Below are positions 1 through 7,787 of a stretch of DNA of 64,000 nucleotides, piece by piece. This DNA comes from an uncultured Collinsella sp. Its GTDB lineage: Bacteria; Actinomycetota; Coriobacteriia; Coriobacteriales; Coriobacteriaceae. Where the stretch lies: the NCBI GenBank assembly GCA_934667065.1, contig CAKULD010000001.1, positions 62,001 to 126,000 of the forward strand. The letters run 5' to 3'. Position 1 is the first letter of the stretch. Each line of letters starts with the position of its first letter. A program made the position numbers and the translations under genes. The notes below the pieces were generated by a model that was not told where the DNA came from, ran no database searches, and saw nothing but the letters and a program-made list of their open reading frames with translations.

Positions 1-2
1 GT

Positions 3-953
3 GGTTCCTACAACCTGCTGGAGCACACGCTCTCCCAGTTTGGCGTCGAGACCACGTTTGTCGATGCCCATAACCTGGACGAGGTCGAGGGTGCCATCAA
101 GGACAACACCACGGTCATCTATCTCGAGACGCTCGGCAACCCCAACTCCGACATCCCCAACATCGACGCCATTTCCGAGGTCGCCAAGAAGCACGGTCTG
201 CCGGTTGTCGTCGACAACACCTTCGGTACCCCGTATCTGTTCCGTCCGCTGGAGCACGGTGCCAACATCGTCGTCCACTCCGCAACCAAGTTCATCGGTG
301 GCCACGGAACCTCGCTGGGCGGTGTGATCGTCGACGGCGGTAACTTCGATTGGAAGGCAAGCGGCAAGTACGCCCAGATCGCCGAGCCCAACCCCTCCTA
401 CCATGGCGTCTCGTTTGCCGAGGCTGCTGGTCCTGCCGCCTTCGCAACCTATGTCCGCGCCATCCTGCTGCGCGACGAGGGCGCTTGCATCAGCCCGTTC
501 AACGCCTGGATCCTGCTCCAGGGCACCGAGACCCTGTCGCTGCGCGTCGACCGTCATGTCGAGAACACCAAGAAGGTCGTCGAGTTTCTGAACGGCGACA
601 GCCATGTTGCCAAGGTGAACCACCCGAGCCTGCCCGAGCATCCCGATCATGAGCTCTATCAGAAGTACTTCCCCAACGGCGGTGCCTCGATCTTCACCTT
701 CGAGATCAAGGGCGGCCAGGAGGCGGCTTGGAAGTTCATCGATCACCTGCAGGTGTTCTCGCTGCTCGCCAACGTGGCCGACGTCAAGTCGCTCGTCGTG
801 CACCCGGCTACCACCACGCACTCCCAACTCTCTGCCGAGGAGCTCGCCGAGCAGAACATCACGCCCTCCACGATCCGTCTTTCCATCGGTACCGAGAACG
901 CCGAGGACATCATTTGGGATCTGAAGCAGGCCTTCGCCGCACTGGACGAGTAA
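3..953 (+). CDS. O-acetylhomoserine sulfhydrylase (5' truncated by window edge)
   Basis: This cytosolic PLP enzyme of the Cys/Met-metabolism family makes homocysteine from O-acetylhomoserine and sulfide. The open frame enters from outside the window and reads GSYNLLEHTLSQFGVET. The PLP-lysine motif SATKFIGGHG lies near base 280 and VVVDNTFGTPYL precedes it, as in MetY rather than MetB/MetC. About 316 residues are present and roughly the first quarter is missing. A strong hairpin terminator follows, so this ends its transcript. Cystathionine gamma-synthase is the main alternative, but the long C-terminal region fits MetY better. Confidence 0.9.
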   Translation, partial: GSYNLLEHTLSQFGVETTFVDAHNLDEVEGAIKDNTTVIYLETLGNPNSDIPNIDAISEVAKKHGLPVVVDNTFGTPYLFRPLEHGANIVVHSATKFIGGHGTSLGGVIVDGGNFDWKASGKYAQIAEPNPSYHGVSFAEAAGPAAFATYVRAILLRDEGACISPFNAWILLQGTETLSLRVDRHVENTKKVVEFLNGDSHVAKVNHPSLPEHPDHELYQKYFPNGGASIFTFEIKGGQEAAWKFIDHLQVFSLLANVADVKSLVVHPATTTHSQLSAEELAEQNITPSTIRLSIGTENAEDIIWDLKQAFAALDE

Positions 954-1013
954 GGCGACTTGTGCAAGGACCCCTTGCGACTCGATAGGTATAACTGCAT
1001 AAAATGCCTGCTC

Positions 1014-1054
1014 AAGGCGCCTGTGCAAACAATGTTTGCACAGGCGCCTTTTTT
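1014..1054 (+). terminator. Intrinsic terminator after the sulfhydrylase gene
   Basis: A near-perfect 17-bp stem (AAGGCGCCTGTGCAAAC against its complement) with a 3-nt loop is followed by a run of T. It sits about 60 bases after the stop codon. Confidence 0.9.
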
Positions 1055-1265
1055 GCATAGAGAGGGCACTAAAACAGGGTTTTTGAGATGCTTTATGCAT
1101 TCGAGTTGTGGAAAACTCCTGTTGAGAGGATGTGAGTTTTACGCAATTGACGTGCACCTTTTGAGAAAAACCGCAGGTCGCGAATTGCTCGGGGTACTAT
1201 GCAGCGCGATCGAATCACACGCAGCTCAAACGCAGCAAAAACGCACTACGGAGGTTTCCAGCTAC

Positions 1266-2042
1266 ATGAGGATCGATTCACGAAAACCGAAAGCCGCCGC
1301 CCTTTCCGCCGCTCTGGCTGTGGCACTTTTGGCGGGCGCCGGCGCAACTGATGCCCACGCCGCAACACTGTCCGATGCGGTAGGGTCTACGCCGTCCGAG
1401 GCGACGCTGGTACAGCCCGTCGACTATCGCGGCGATGGCTATGGCTCCATGCAGGAGTGGAACGCCTCGATGGAGGCCAAGCGCGATTCCCTGGAGATGC
1501 GCGCACAGATCATCATGAACATGTATGGCGACTATGCCACCGATGACGAGCGAGCCGTGTTGCAGGGTTGCATCGACGGTGCGGGTAACCTTTTGACGAT
1601 GGGGGAGGTCGACGCCAAGTCGACCGAGCTCGACGAGCTTCGCTCCACGCTTGAGAATGCCAAGCGCGAGGCTCTTGAGGCTGCGGCTGCCGAAGCCGAG
1701 GCTGTTGAGGCCGCTCAGGCTTCGTATTACAATGCCGGCTACGGCTCGTCTTACGCGTCCGCTGCGTATTACGCCAACGGCTCGGGCCTGACACGTTCGA
1801 GCGGCGTCAATAACTATAACGGCCGCCGCGAGACCTATTACAGCAGCAATGTGCTTTACCACTATCGCACGGGCGAGTGGACTCAGGATTCCGAGGGCTT
1901 CTGGCGAGACTCGGATGGCTATTACGTTGTGGCTGCGGGCGATATGGCCCAGGGCTCGACCTTTACGGGCTCCAAGGGCGATTGTAAGGTCTATGACTCT
2001 GGCTGCGCTGCCGGAACCACCGACTACTACACTGGCTGGTAA
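1266..2042 (+). CDS. Secreted alanine/tyrosine-rich protein of unknown function
   Basis: The 258-residue product begins with a classical signal peptide (MRIDSRKPKAAALSAALAVA, cleavage after AHA near residue 33). A glutamate/alanine-rich stretch that looks coiled-coil follows (about residues 75-150), then a Tyr/Ser/Gly-rich segment. The tail is YYVVAAGDMAQGSTF and DCKVYDSGCAAGTTDYYTGW, which resembles the ends of some Gram-positive cell-wall-associated proteins; that resemblance is from memory and is inference. ATG 1266 is chosen because GGAGG lies just upstream and the signal peptide starts there; the open frame extends further up but crosses the preceding terminator. No catalytic motif was recognised. 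Confidence 0.75.
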   Translation: MRIDSRKPKAAALSAALAVALLAGAGATDAHAATLSDAVGSTPSEATLVQPVDYRGDGYGSMQEWNASMEAKRDSLEMRAQIIMNMYGDYATDDERAVLQGCIDGAGNLLTMGEVDAKSTELDELRSTLENAKREALEAAAAEAEAVEAAQASYYNAGYGSSYASAAYYANGSGLTRSSGVNNYNGRRETYYSSNVLYHYRTGEWTQDSEGFWRDSDGYYVVAAGDMAQGSTFTGSKGDCKVYDSGCAAGTTDYYTGW

Positions 2043-2069
2043 TTAGCCAAAAGCCAATAGGCAGATGAC

Positions 2070-2120
2070 GGGCGGAGGCCTTTGCGATGCTTTCGGGCAA
2101 ACGTAAAGGCCTCCGCCCTG
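2070..2120. terminator. Hairpin after the secreted-protein gene
   Basis: GGGCGGAGGCCTTT pairs with AAAGGCCTCCGCCC around a loop of about 20 nt. There is no clean T tract, so termination is likely but not certain. Confidence 0.55.
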
Positions 2121-2231
2121 TCTGTGCGCTTGAGTTAACAGAGCCCTTACCGTGGCGGTACGCCGTGCATATGGGCACGGGGCACACTAGTTCATGAGAA
2201 ATAAGGTCTTTCTCGTGGAGGAAGTGGTCTT

Positions 2232-2438
2232 GTGAACGCTCGAGATATCGCCGTCGCCGCCGTCGCATTGATGCTTGGCTGTCTTGGCCCTACCGCCGCG
2301 CTCGTCGCGGGCATGCAGGGGTCATGCGGGGCTGCTCCTATCGTGGTCGGTGCGCTGATTGCGGCTGCGCTGTTGGGCAGCGCGGGCGTGGTCCTTTGTC
2401 GCGATGACGAGGACGAGGCTCCGGAGTCGCAGCTCTAA
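2232..2438 (+). CDS. Small two-helix membrane protein
   Basis: This 68-residue product has two hydrophobic segments (about residues 5-27 and 36-55) separated by a short GMQGSCG turn. It ends in an acidic tail (RDDEDEAPESQL), so it is probably an integral membrane protein. The GTG start is supported by GTGGAGGAAG about 8 bases upstream. It stands alone between two hairpins. No family was recognised. Confidence 0.6.
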   Translation: MNARDIAVAAVALMLGCLGPTAALVAGMQGSCGAAPIVVGALIAAALLGSAGVVLCRDDEDEAPESQL

Positions 2439-2475
2439 CCGTCGGAACGCCGACTACTGGTTATAGATGAAGATG

Positions 2476-2513
2476 AAAGTCGCCGCAAGGGGAGTGCTCC
2501 TTGCGGCGACTTT
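2476..2513. terminator. Bidirectional terminator between convergent genes
   Basis: AAAGTCGCCGCAAGG pairs with CCTTGCGGCGACTTT around a short loop, with A and T runs on the two sides. It can end both the small membrane gene (+) and the reductase gene (-). Confidence 0.85.
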
Positions 2514-2546
2514 ACTGTCGAGTCTGTTGACGTGGCGAATCGGGCG

Positions 2547-3461
2547 CTACCAGCTTGCCTCGATATCGCGAATACGCTGATAGAGCCATTCGTTCTGAGG
2601 CGCCTGGATATCGTGTTTGGCTGCCAGGCGGCAAATGGTGCCCGCGAACTCCTCGACTTCGGTCTTGCGCCGTGCGACGCGGTCTTGCGCCATCGACGGC
2701 ATGCCGGCGGGATCGAGCCCCTCGATGAGGTGCACCATCTGCGTCAGGTCTGCTTCGGTCAGCTCGATGCCTTCGGCGTTGGCGACTGCAAGCGCCTCGC
2801 GCATGGCGGAAACAAAGCAGCGACGCTGCTCGGAGCCCTGTTCCGTGGCGCTTCCGTACGTGCCGCCGTAGGCCATACAGGTCTGGTTGATGCCGTCGTT
2901 GAGCATGAGCTTGGCCCACATGCGGTGCGCGATGTCGGTCTCGACGGTATGGGCGATGCCGCAGCGCGCGTAAAGCTTATCAATGGCGGCAACGGTCTCG
3001 GGGTCGGTGCCGGCGGCCGCGCCAAAACGAATCTCACCGGTGTTGGTAAACGTGAGCTCGCCGTTGAGGAATACCGCGTCCATACCCTGGCAGATACCGA
3101 GGACGGTGCGCTCCCAGCCAAAGCGCTCGGCGATTTTTTGCTCGCTGGTAATGCCGTTGCACAGCGAGGCGATGAGCGTATTGGTGCCCACGATGTGCTC
3201 CATGGTCTGGATCGCCTGGTCGAGTCCGGTTGTCTTGACCGTGAGGATGACCAGATCGGCGGGCATAGCCTCGCTGGCGCGGACGGACTTGAGCGCGCAA
3301 GGTTTGCCGTTGACGGTGAGCGCATCGTTCGCGTGGCGCTCGAAGCGCGCGTCATCCATAACATATTCGACGGCGTCGTTGCCGAGCGCCTGGGCGATCA
3401 TGCTGCCGTAGAGCAGGCCGACACCGCCTTTGCCGATAAAGGCGACCTTGTTGATCTGCAT
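2547..3461 (-). CDS. Ketopantoate reductase family protein (PanE/ApbA-like)
   Basis: This 304-residue NADP-dependent 2-dehydropantoate 2-reductase family protein would reduce a 2-keto acid such as ketopantoate. An N-terminal Rossmann nucleotide site is seen as IGKGGVGLLYG (residues 9-19). The C-terminal helical domain carries the family pattern KLMLNDGINQTCMAY. The start is placed at the second ATG: the SD GGGGAG abuts the first ATG directly but is 9 nt from the second. A terminator separates it from the upstream cyclase gene. With no pantothenate genes nearby, the substrate may be another 2-keto acid. Confidence 0.75.
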   Translation of the reverse strand: MQINKVAFIGKGGVGLLYGSMIAQALGNDAVEYVMDDARFERHANDALTVNGKPCALKSVRASEAMPADLVILTVKTTGLDQAIQTMEHIVGTNTLIASLCNGITSEQKIAERFGWERTVLGICQGMDAVFLNGELTFTNTGEIRFGAAAGTDPETVAAIDKLYARCGIAHTVETDIAHRMWAKLMLNDGINQTCMAYGGTYGSATEQGSEQRRCFVSAMREALAVANAEGIELTEADLTQMVHLIEGLDPAGMPSMAQDRVARRKTEVEEFAGTICRLAAKHDIQAPQNEWLYQRIRDIEASW

Positions 3462-3477
3462 GTGAATCATCTCCCCA

Positions 3478-3505
3478 TAAAAAGGCGCCCGCGTGCGGGG
3501 CGCCT
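3478..3505 (-). terminator. Terminator between cyclase and reductase genes (minus strand)
   Basis: On the minus strand, AGGCGCCCCGCACGCGGGCGCC folds into a GC-rich hairpin followed by TTTTTA. It probably ends the cyclase transcript. Confidence 0.75.
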
Positions 3506-3578
3506 GATGGATTGTAAGCCGCCGGAGCGCCTTGTATGTGCGGGACGGCGGATATATAGAAGAACGGATGCGCTGGAC

Positions 3579-4349
3579 TTATGCCGCGGGGCAGACCGCA
3601 AAGACGCGCGCGGGGTACCCGACGCCATCGCGAACCTTGGGGAAGGTGCAGAAGATGACGGCGCCCGTGGCGGGAAGTTCATCCAGGTGGTCCATAACCT
3701 CGATCTGATAGCGATCGACCGAGAGGATGTATTGCTCGCTGGGGTAGGGGTAAGCGTCCTCGCGCGTGGTGACGGTGGCGGGGTCGGTGTCTGCCGGCTC
3801 GTGGCCGATGGCGCCGATGTTGCGCTCTTCGACAAGCCACTTGATGGCGTCGAGGTCCCAGCCGGGGTAGTGGGGCTGGCCGTCCTCGTCCTTGTTCTCG
3901 AGGTCGGCGAGCTTGGACCAGTCGGAGCGGAAGGCGACAAAGGCGTCCTCGGGAATGCGTCCGTGCTCATCCTCCCAGGCTTTGAGGTCCTCGACGGTCA
4001 GAACATAATCGGGGTTCGCGGCGCACTCTTCGTGTTTGTCGATCACGCAGAGCGGATGCATAAACTCGATGGGCTCGATCTCGCCGAGGGAACGCCCGTC
4101 GACATGAAAGTGACGTGGCGCGTCGACGTGGGTGCCGTACTGCGAAGCGACCGAATACTGAAAACAGCGCATGGGCGCGAGCATGTCCTCGGGCGTGTCG
4201 GGCAGGTAGTCGAAAAGCTTGGTGGACTCGAACGGCTTAAAGCCAAACCAGTGCGGGGTGTCGCACGAGAGCGTGTGGGTGAGGTCGACCCAGCGATAAT
4301 CGGCACTTTTGAGCTGGGAGGCGAGGTTCCAAAGGTCGAGCGCGGGCAT
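3579..4349 (-). CDS. Cyclase-family metal-dependent hydrolase (kynurenine-formamidase-like)
   Basis: This 256-residue protein belongs to the Cyclase/KynB family of metal hydrolases that open formamides or lactones. The metal-binding signature GTHVDAPRH is at residues 72-80, and the strand VDLTHTLSCDTPHW precedes it as in the family. A later histidine (GHEPADTD) fits the active site. No tryptophan-degradation genes lie nearby, so the substrate is not predictable. Its start is divergent from the aldo/keto reductase gene, and the two share about 160 bases of upstream DNA. Confidence 0.75.
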   Translation of the reverse strand: MPALDLWNLASQLKSADYRWVDLTHTLSCDTPHWFGFKPFESTKLFDYLPDTPEDMLAPMRCFQYSVASQYGTHVDAPRHFHVDGRSLGEIEPIEFMHPLCVIDKHEECAANPDYVLTVEDLKAWEDEHGRIPEDAFVAFRSDWSKLADLENKDEDGQPHYPGWDLDAIKWLVEERNIGAIGHEPADTDPATVTTREDAYPYPSEQYILSVDRYQIEVMDHLDELPATGAVIFCTFPKVRDGVGYPARVFAVCPAA

Positions 4350-4510
4350 GATTGGCTCCTTTCATCGGGCTTTTTGCTGATGTTAAAGCGGCGCCGTGAC
4401 GGCTCGATTTCCGCTGCGTTACGATACGTTCTCAATTGCGATTCCGATGTGTTTCGATGACGTGACGGATTTGTTTCGCCTTATCGGGCTTTGATGGGAG
4501 AGGAGGGGCC

Positions 4511-5698
4511 GTGCAATATCGCGTTGACCCCAAAAGCGGCAGCCACATCTCGGCGTTGGGGTTGGGATGCATGAGGTTTCCCGGTGCGCCGGGACGCCCC
4601 GATGCGAAGACGGCCGATGCCATCATTTCGCGTGCGGTGGAGCAGGGGATTAACTACCTGGACACGGCCTATCTCTATCCCGGCAACGAGGCGTACGTCG
4701 GGGCATCGCTTGAGCGCTTGGGCCTGCGCGATCAGGTTTTGCTCGCGACTAAGCTGCCGCATGCTTCGTGCAAATGCGCGGAGGATTTCGACCGCTATTT
4801 TGATGAGCAGCTGCGCCGCCTGCGGACTGACCATATCGACTACTACCTTATGCACAACATCACCTCGCCCGCGCAATGGGAGCGTGTGGTGGCGTTGGGT
4901 ATCGAGGACTGGATTGCACACCAAAAGGTTACGGGGCGCATTCGCCAGATCGGCTTTTCGTATCACGGCAGCGCGGCAGACTTCCTCACGATGCTCGACG
5001 CGTATGACTGGGACTTCTGCCAGATTCAGTACAACTATGCCGGTGAGCGCTATCAGGCGGGAACGGCGGGGCTCTTGGCCGCTGCCGAGCGCGGGCTCGC
5101 GGTGTTTGTGATGGAGCCGCTGTTGGGCGGACGCCTGGCAGGCAAGCTGCCGCCGCGGGCCCGCGCCGTGCTCGATAGCGCGAGCGATCCGCATCTGAAG
5201 ACGCCGGCTGCTTGGGGGCTTTCGTGGGTGTGGAACCATCCGCAGGTAACCATGCTGCTTTCGGGCATGACCGATACCGCGCAGGTGGACGAGAACGCGG
5301 CACTGGCAAGTCGTGCGCTATCGGATTCGATGACGATGGAGCAGCTTGATACCATCGCACGCGTGCTGACGGAGTTTGAGAAATCGAACCGTGTGCCCTG
5401 CACGGGGTGCGGCTACTGCATGCCGTGCCCCAAGGGCATCAATATCCCCGGCTGCTTTGCCGCCTACAATGCGAGCTATGCGCACAGCTGGTTTACGGGC
5501 CTGTCGCAGTATTTCACGGCGAGCGCGGTGCGGACGAGCGAGCCCAAGCTGGTGAGCAATTGCATCAAGTGCGGCAAATGCGCACGTCACTGCCCGCAGC
5601 ACATCGATATCCCCGAGCGTCTCGACGACGTGCGCCGACGTTTTCAGCCCGGCCCGGTGACGGCAGTGCTTAAAGCCTTCAGCAAAACGCGCTCCTGA
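4511..5698 (+). CDS. Aldo/keto reductase with C-terminal 4Fe-4S domain
   Basis: The 395-residue cytosolic protein has an AKR TIM barrel with the usual tetrad D51, Y56, K81 and H115. A C-terminal ferredoxin-like region follows with two cysteine clusters, CTGCGYCMPCPKG and CIKCGKCARHCPQ. This fused form is common in strict anaerobes and is thought to draw electrons from the clusters instead of, or as well as, NAD(P)H. The start is GTG, set by GAGGAGG 5-6 bases upstream. The natural substrate is unknown. Confidence 0.88.
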   Translation: MQYRVDPKSGSHISALGLGCMRFPGAPGRPDAKTADAIISRAVEQGINYLDTAYLYPGNEAYVGASLERLGLRDQVLLATKLPHASCKCAEDFDRYFDEQLRRLRTDHIDYYLMHNITSPAQWERVVALGIEDWIAHQKVTGRIRQIGFSYHGSAADFLTMLDAYDWDFCQIQYNYAGERYQAGTAGLLAAAERGLAVFVMEPLLGGRLAGKLPPRARAVLDSASDPHLKTPAAWGLSWVWNHPQVTMLLSGMTDTAQVDENAALASRALSDSMTMEQLDTIARVLTEFEKSNRVPCTGCGYCMPCPKGINIPGCFAAYNASYAHSWFTGLSQYFTASAVRTSEPKLVSNCIKCGKCARHCPQHIDIPERLDDVRRRFQPGPVTAVLKAFSKTRS

Positions 5699-5713
5699 TG
5701 CCCCTTTTATAAC

Positions 5714-5776
5714 TTGCGGTGGAATAGTTCCTGTTTGCGGCAGAATAAAGCTTAAACAGGAGCTATTTCACCGCAA
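5714..5776. repeat. Long imperfect inverted repeat upstream of the endonuclease IV gene
   Basis: Two 23-base arms (TTGCGGTGGAATAGTTCCTG... and its complement) match at 21 of 23 positions around a 17-base loop. It is far longer than a usual terminator stem and has no T tract. It resembles a REP-like hairpin or a mobile hairpin element. Confidence 0.7.
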
Positions 5777-5796
5777 CTGATGAGGGGGAGCTGGAG

Positions 5797-6663
5797 ATGC
5801 TGACGATTGGGTGTCACCTATCGACAACGAAGGGCTATCGGGCGATGGGGGAGACGGCGCTATCCATTGGCGCCAATACCTTTGCGTTCTTTACACGCAA
5901 CCCGCGTGGTGGCAAGGCGAAAGACCTCGACATGGACGACGTGGCGGCCCTGCGTGACCTCATGGTGCAAAACGACTTCGGCCCTCTCGTGGCGCATGCC
6001 CCCTATACCTATAACCCCTGCTCTGCCAAGGAGCGGGCGCGTGAGTTTGCCCTGGAGGCCATGGCCGAGGACCTGCAGCGCATGGAAGCGCTGCCCGGCA
6101 ACTACTACAACTTCCATCCCGGCGCACATGTGGGGCAGGGGGCTGATGCTGGCATTCAGATGATTGTCGACACGTTGTGCCAGGTGATGTTTGAGGGGCA
6201 GCAGACGACAGTGCTGCTCGAGACCATGGCGGGCAAGGGCACCGAGGTGGGCCGTAGCTTTGAAGAGCTGGCGCGTATTATCGAGGGCGTCGCTGCCAAG
6301 CGCCCCGAGTTGTCGGATAAGCTAGGCGTGTGCCTGGACACCTGCCATGTGAGCGATGCCGGCTACGACATCATCCACGACCTTGACGGTGTGCTCGACG
6401 AGTTCGACCGTGTGGTGGGCATTGAGCGCTTACATGCCGTGCATATTAACGATTCCAAGAACCCCTGCGGTGCGCATAAGGATCGCCATGAGTGCATCGG
6501 TAAGGGCTACCTTGGCAGCGAGGAACTTGGTGGTGGTTTGCAGATTATGCACAATATTGTATCGAATGACCGTTTACGTGCGCTGCCATTCATTTTGGAG
6601 ACGCCGAACGAACTTGCAGGTTATGCAGCGGAAATTACCCTGCTACGCTCGTTGCAGCAGTAA
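5797..6663 (+). CDS. nfo: Deoxyribonuclease IV (endonuclease IV)
   Basis: This 288-residue AP endonuclease nicks DNA 5' to abasic sites in base-excision repair. It is a TIM barrel with three metal ions. Family blocks are visible in order: IGCHLSTTKG, NYYNFHPGAHVG, LLETMAGKGTEVG, GVCLDTCHVSDAGYD and HINDSKNPCGAHKDRHECIG, carrying the expected His/Glu/Asp ligands. Length is normal for the family. GAGGGGGAGCTGGAG supplies the ribosome site for the ATG. Confidence 0.96.
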   Translation: MLTIGCHLSTTKGYRAMGETALSIGANTFAFFTRNPRGGKAKDLDMDDVAALRDLMVQNDFGPLVAHAPYTYNPCSAKERAREFALEAMAEDLQRMEALPGNYYNFHPGAHVGQGADAGIQMIVDTLCQVMFEGQQTTVLLETMAGKGTEVGRSFEELARIIEGVAAKRPELSDKLGVCLDTCHVSDAGYDIIHDLDGVLDEFDRVVGIERLHAVHINDSKNPCGAHKDRHECIGKGYLGSEELGGGLQIMHNIVSNDRLRALPFILETPNELAGYAAEITLLRSLQQ

Positions 6664-6810
6664 TGACTGTCGCAAAGTGGAGTGCTTCATTCACGTTATG
6701 GGTTTGTTTCAATCAGTTTTCTGATTGCAGATTCGCAATTACGGGTGCATAATAGCCAACAGTTTTTGCAGACCTCTGAATCAAACGGGGTCACCGGAAG
6801 GAGACTGATT

Positions 6811-7671
6811 ATGAAGCTCAAGAAGCTTGGCGCATTTGCCGCCACGGGTGCCATGGCGCTCGCCCTTGCACTGACGGGCTGCGGCTCGTCCAACGCCACC
6901 TCTGGTTCCGATGCCGGTTCCAGCAGCTCTGACGACGTGAAGGTCGAGAAGGTCGACGGCTCCAAGGAGTATGCACTCGTCAAGGACGGTACGCTCACCG
7001 TCGGCACCTCTGCCGAGTACGCGCCGTTTGAGTACAAGGATGACAACGGCGACTACCAGGGCTTTGACCTTGAGCTCATCAAGGCTATCGCTGACAAGCT
7101 GGGCCTGGACGTCGAGTACGTCAACAACGACTTCGACACGCTTGTCCCCGGTGTTGCTTCGGGCGCCAAGTACGACGTCTCCATCGCTGCTATCACCGAT
7201 ACGCCCGAGCGCGAGAAGGAAGTCGCTTTCTCCGACTCCTACTACATGGACGATCAGGCTATCGTGACCAAGGTCGACAACACCGACATTACGGCCGATA
7301 ACTACAGCGAGAAGCTCAATAACGCCGACGCCACCATCATCGTCCAGTCCGGCTCCACCGCCGAGGCCTTTGCCCAGGAGAACTTCCCCAAGGCCAAGAT
7401 CGTCCCCTACAAGGACGCCACCGAGTGCTTTAGCGCCCTGCAGTCCGATAAGGGCGACGCCGTGGTGACCAACCGCTCCGTTGCCAGCCAGCTGACCGCC
7501 GAGCAGTTCAACACCTGCCAGACCATCAAGCAGATCAGCACGGGCGAGGAGTATGCCATCGCCATCAACCAGGGCAACACCAAGCTCAAGGACGACATCA
7601 ACCAGGCCATCAAGGACCTGACCGATGACGGTACCGTTGACGCCCTCATGGCTAAGTACAATATCAAGTAA
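6811..7671 (+). CDS. Polar amino-acid ABC transporter, substrate-binding lipoprotein
   Basis: The 286-residue periplasmic-binding-protein-type receptor (SBP_bac_3 family) is anchored to the outer face of the membrane. The lipobox LTGC places the lipidated cysteine at residue 24, followed by a Ser/Gly/Asp linker. Hallmarks are GTSAEYAPFEY, GFDLELIKAIADKLG and REKEVAFSDSYY. The ATG follows GGAAGGAG with good spacing; the upstream frame extension has no signal peptide. It leads a three-gene set with the permease and ATPase downstream. A hairpin after it may raise its level relative to the other two. Confidence 0.93.
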   Translation: MKLKKLGAFAATGAMALALALTGCGSSNATSGSDAGSSSSDDVKVEKVDGSKEYALVKDGTLTVGTSAEYAPFEYKDDNGDYQGFDLELIKAIADKLGLDVEYVNNDFDTLVPGVASGAKYDVSIAAITDTPEREKEVAFSDSYYMDDQAIVTKVDNTDITADNYSEKLNNADATIIVQSGSTAEAFAQENFPKAKIVPYKDATECFSALQSDKGDAVVTNRSVASQLTAEQFNTCQTIKQISTGEEYAIAINQGNTKLKDDINQAIKDLTDDGTVDALMAKYNIK

Positions 7672-7693
7672 AATAGCTACTTGATTGCGCGCG

Positions 7694-7725
7694 GGCCCTT
7701 TCCGTTTTGGCGGAGAGGGCCTTTG
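7694..7725 (+). terminator. Hairpin after the binding-protein gene
   Basis: GGCCCTTTCCG pairs with CGGAGAGGGCC around a short loop, followed by CTTTGCGTTTCTT. It lies inside the operon and is probably a partial terminator or an mRNA 3' stabiliser. Confidence 0.6.
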
Positions 7726-7787
7726 CGTTTCTTGAATGGGCGTCGTCCCGCCCCGTTTTGTCGGCAACTTACACGTTAGGAGCCACC

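Noticed and set aside
960..1265. N-terminal extension of the secreted protein gene
   Set aside because: It would start upstream of a strong terminator and bury the signal peptide inside the protein; ATG 1266 has a proper ribosome site.
2532..4460. A plus-strand frame of 642 codons opposite the reductase and cyclase genes
   Set aside because: Both minus-strand genes have clear family motifs and ribosome sites; the plus frame has neither.
6682..6810. N-terminal extension of the amino-acid binding lipoprotein
   Set aside because: It would place the lipoprotein signal about 43 residues into the protein; ATG 6811 follows GGAAGGAG.
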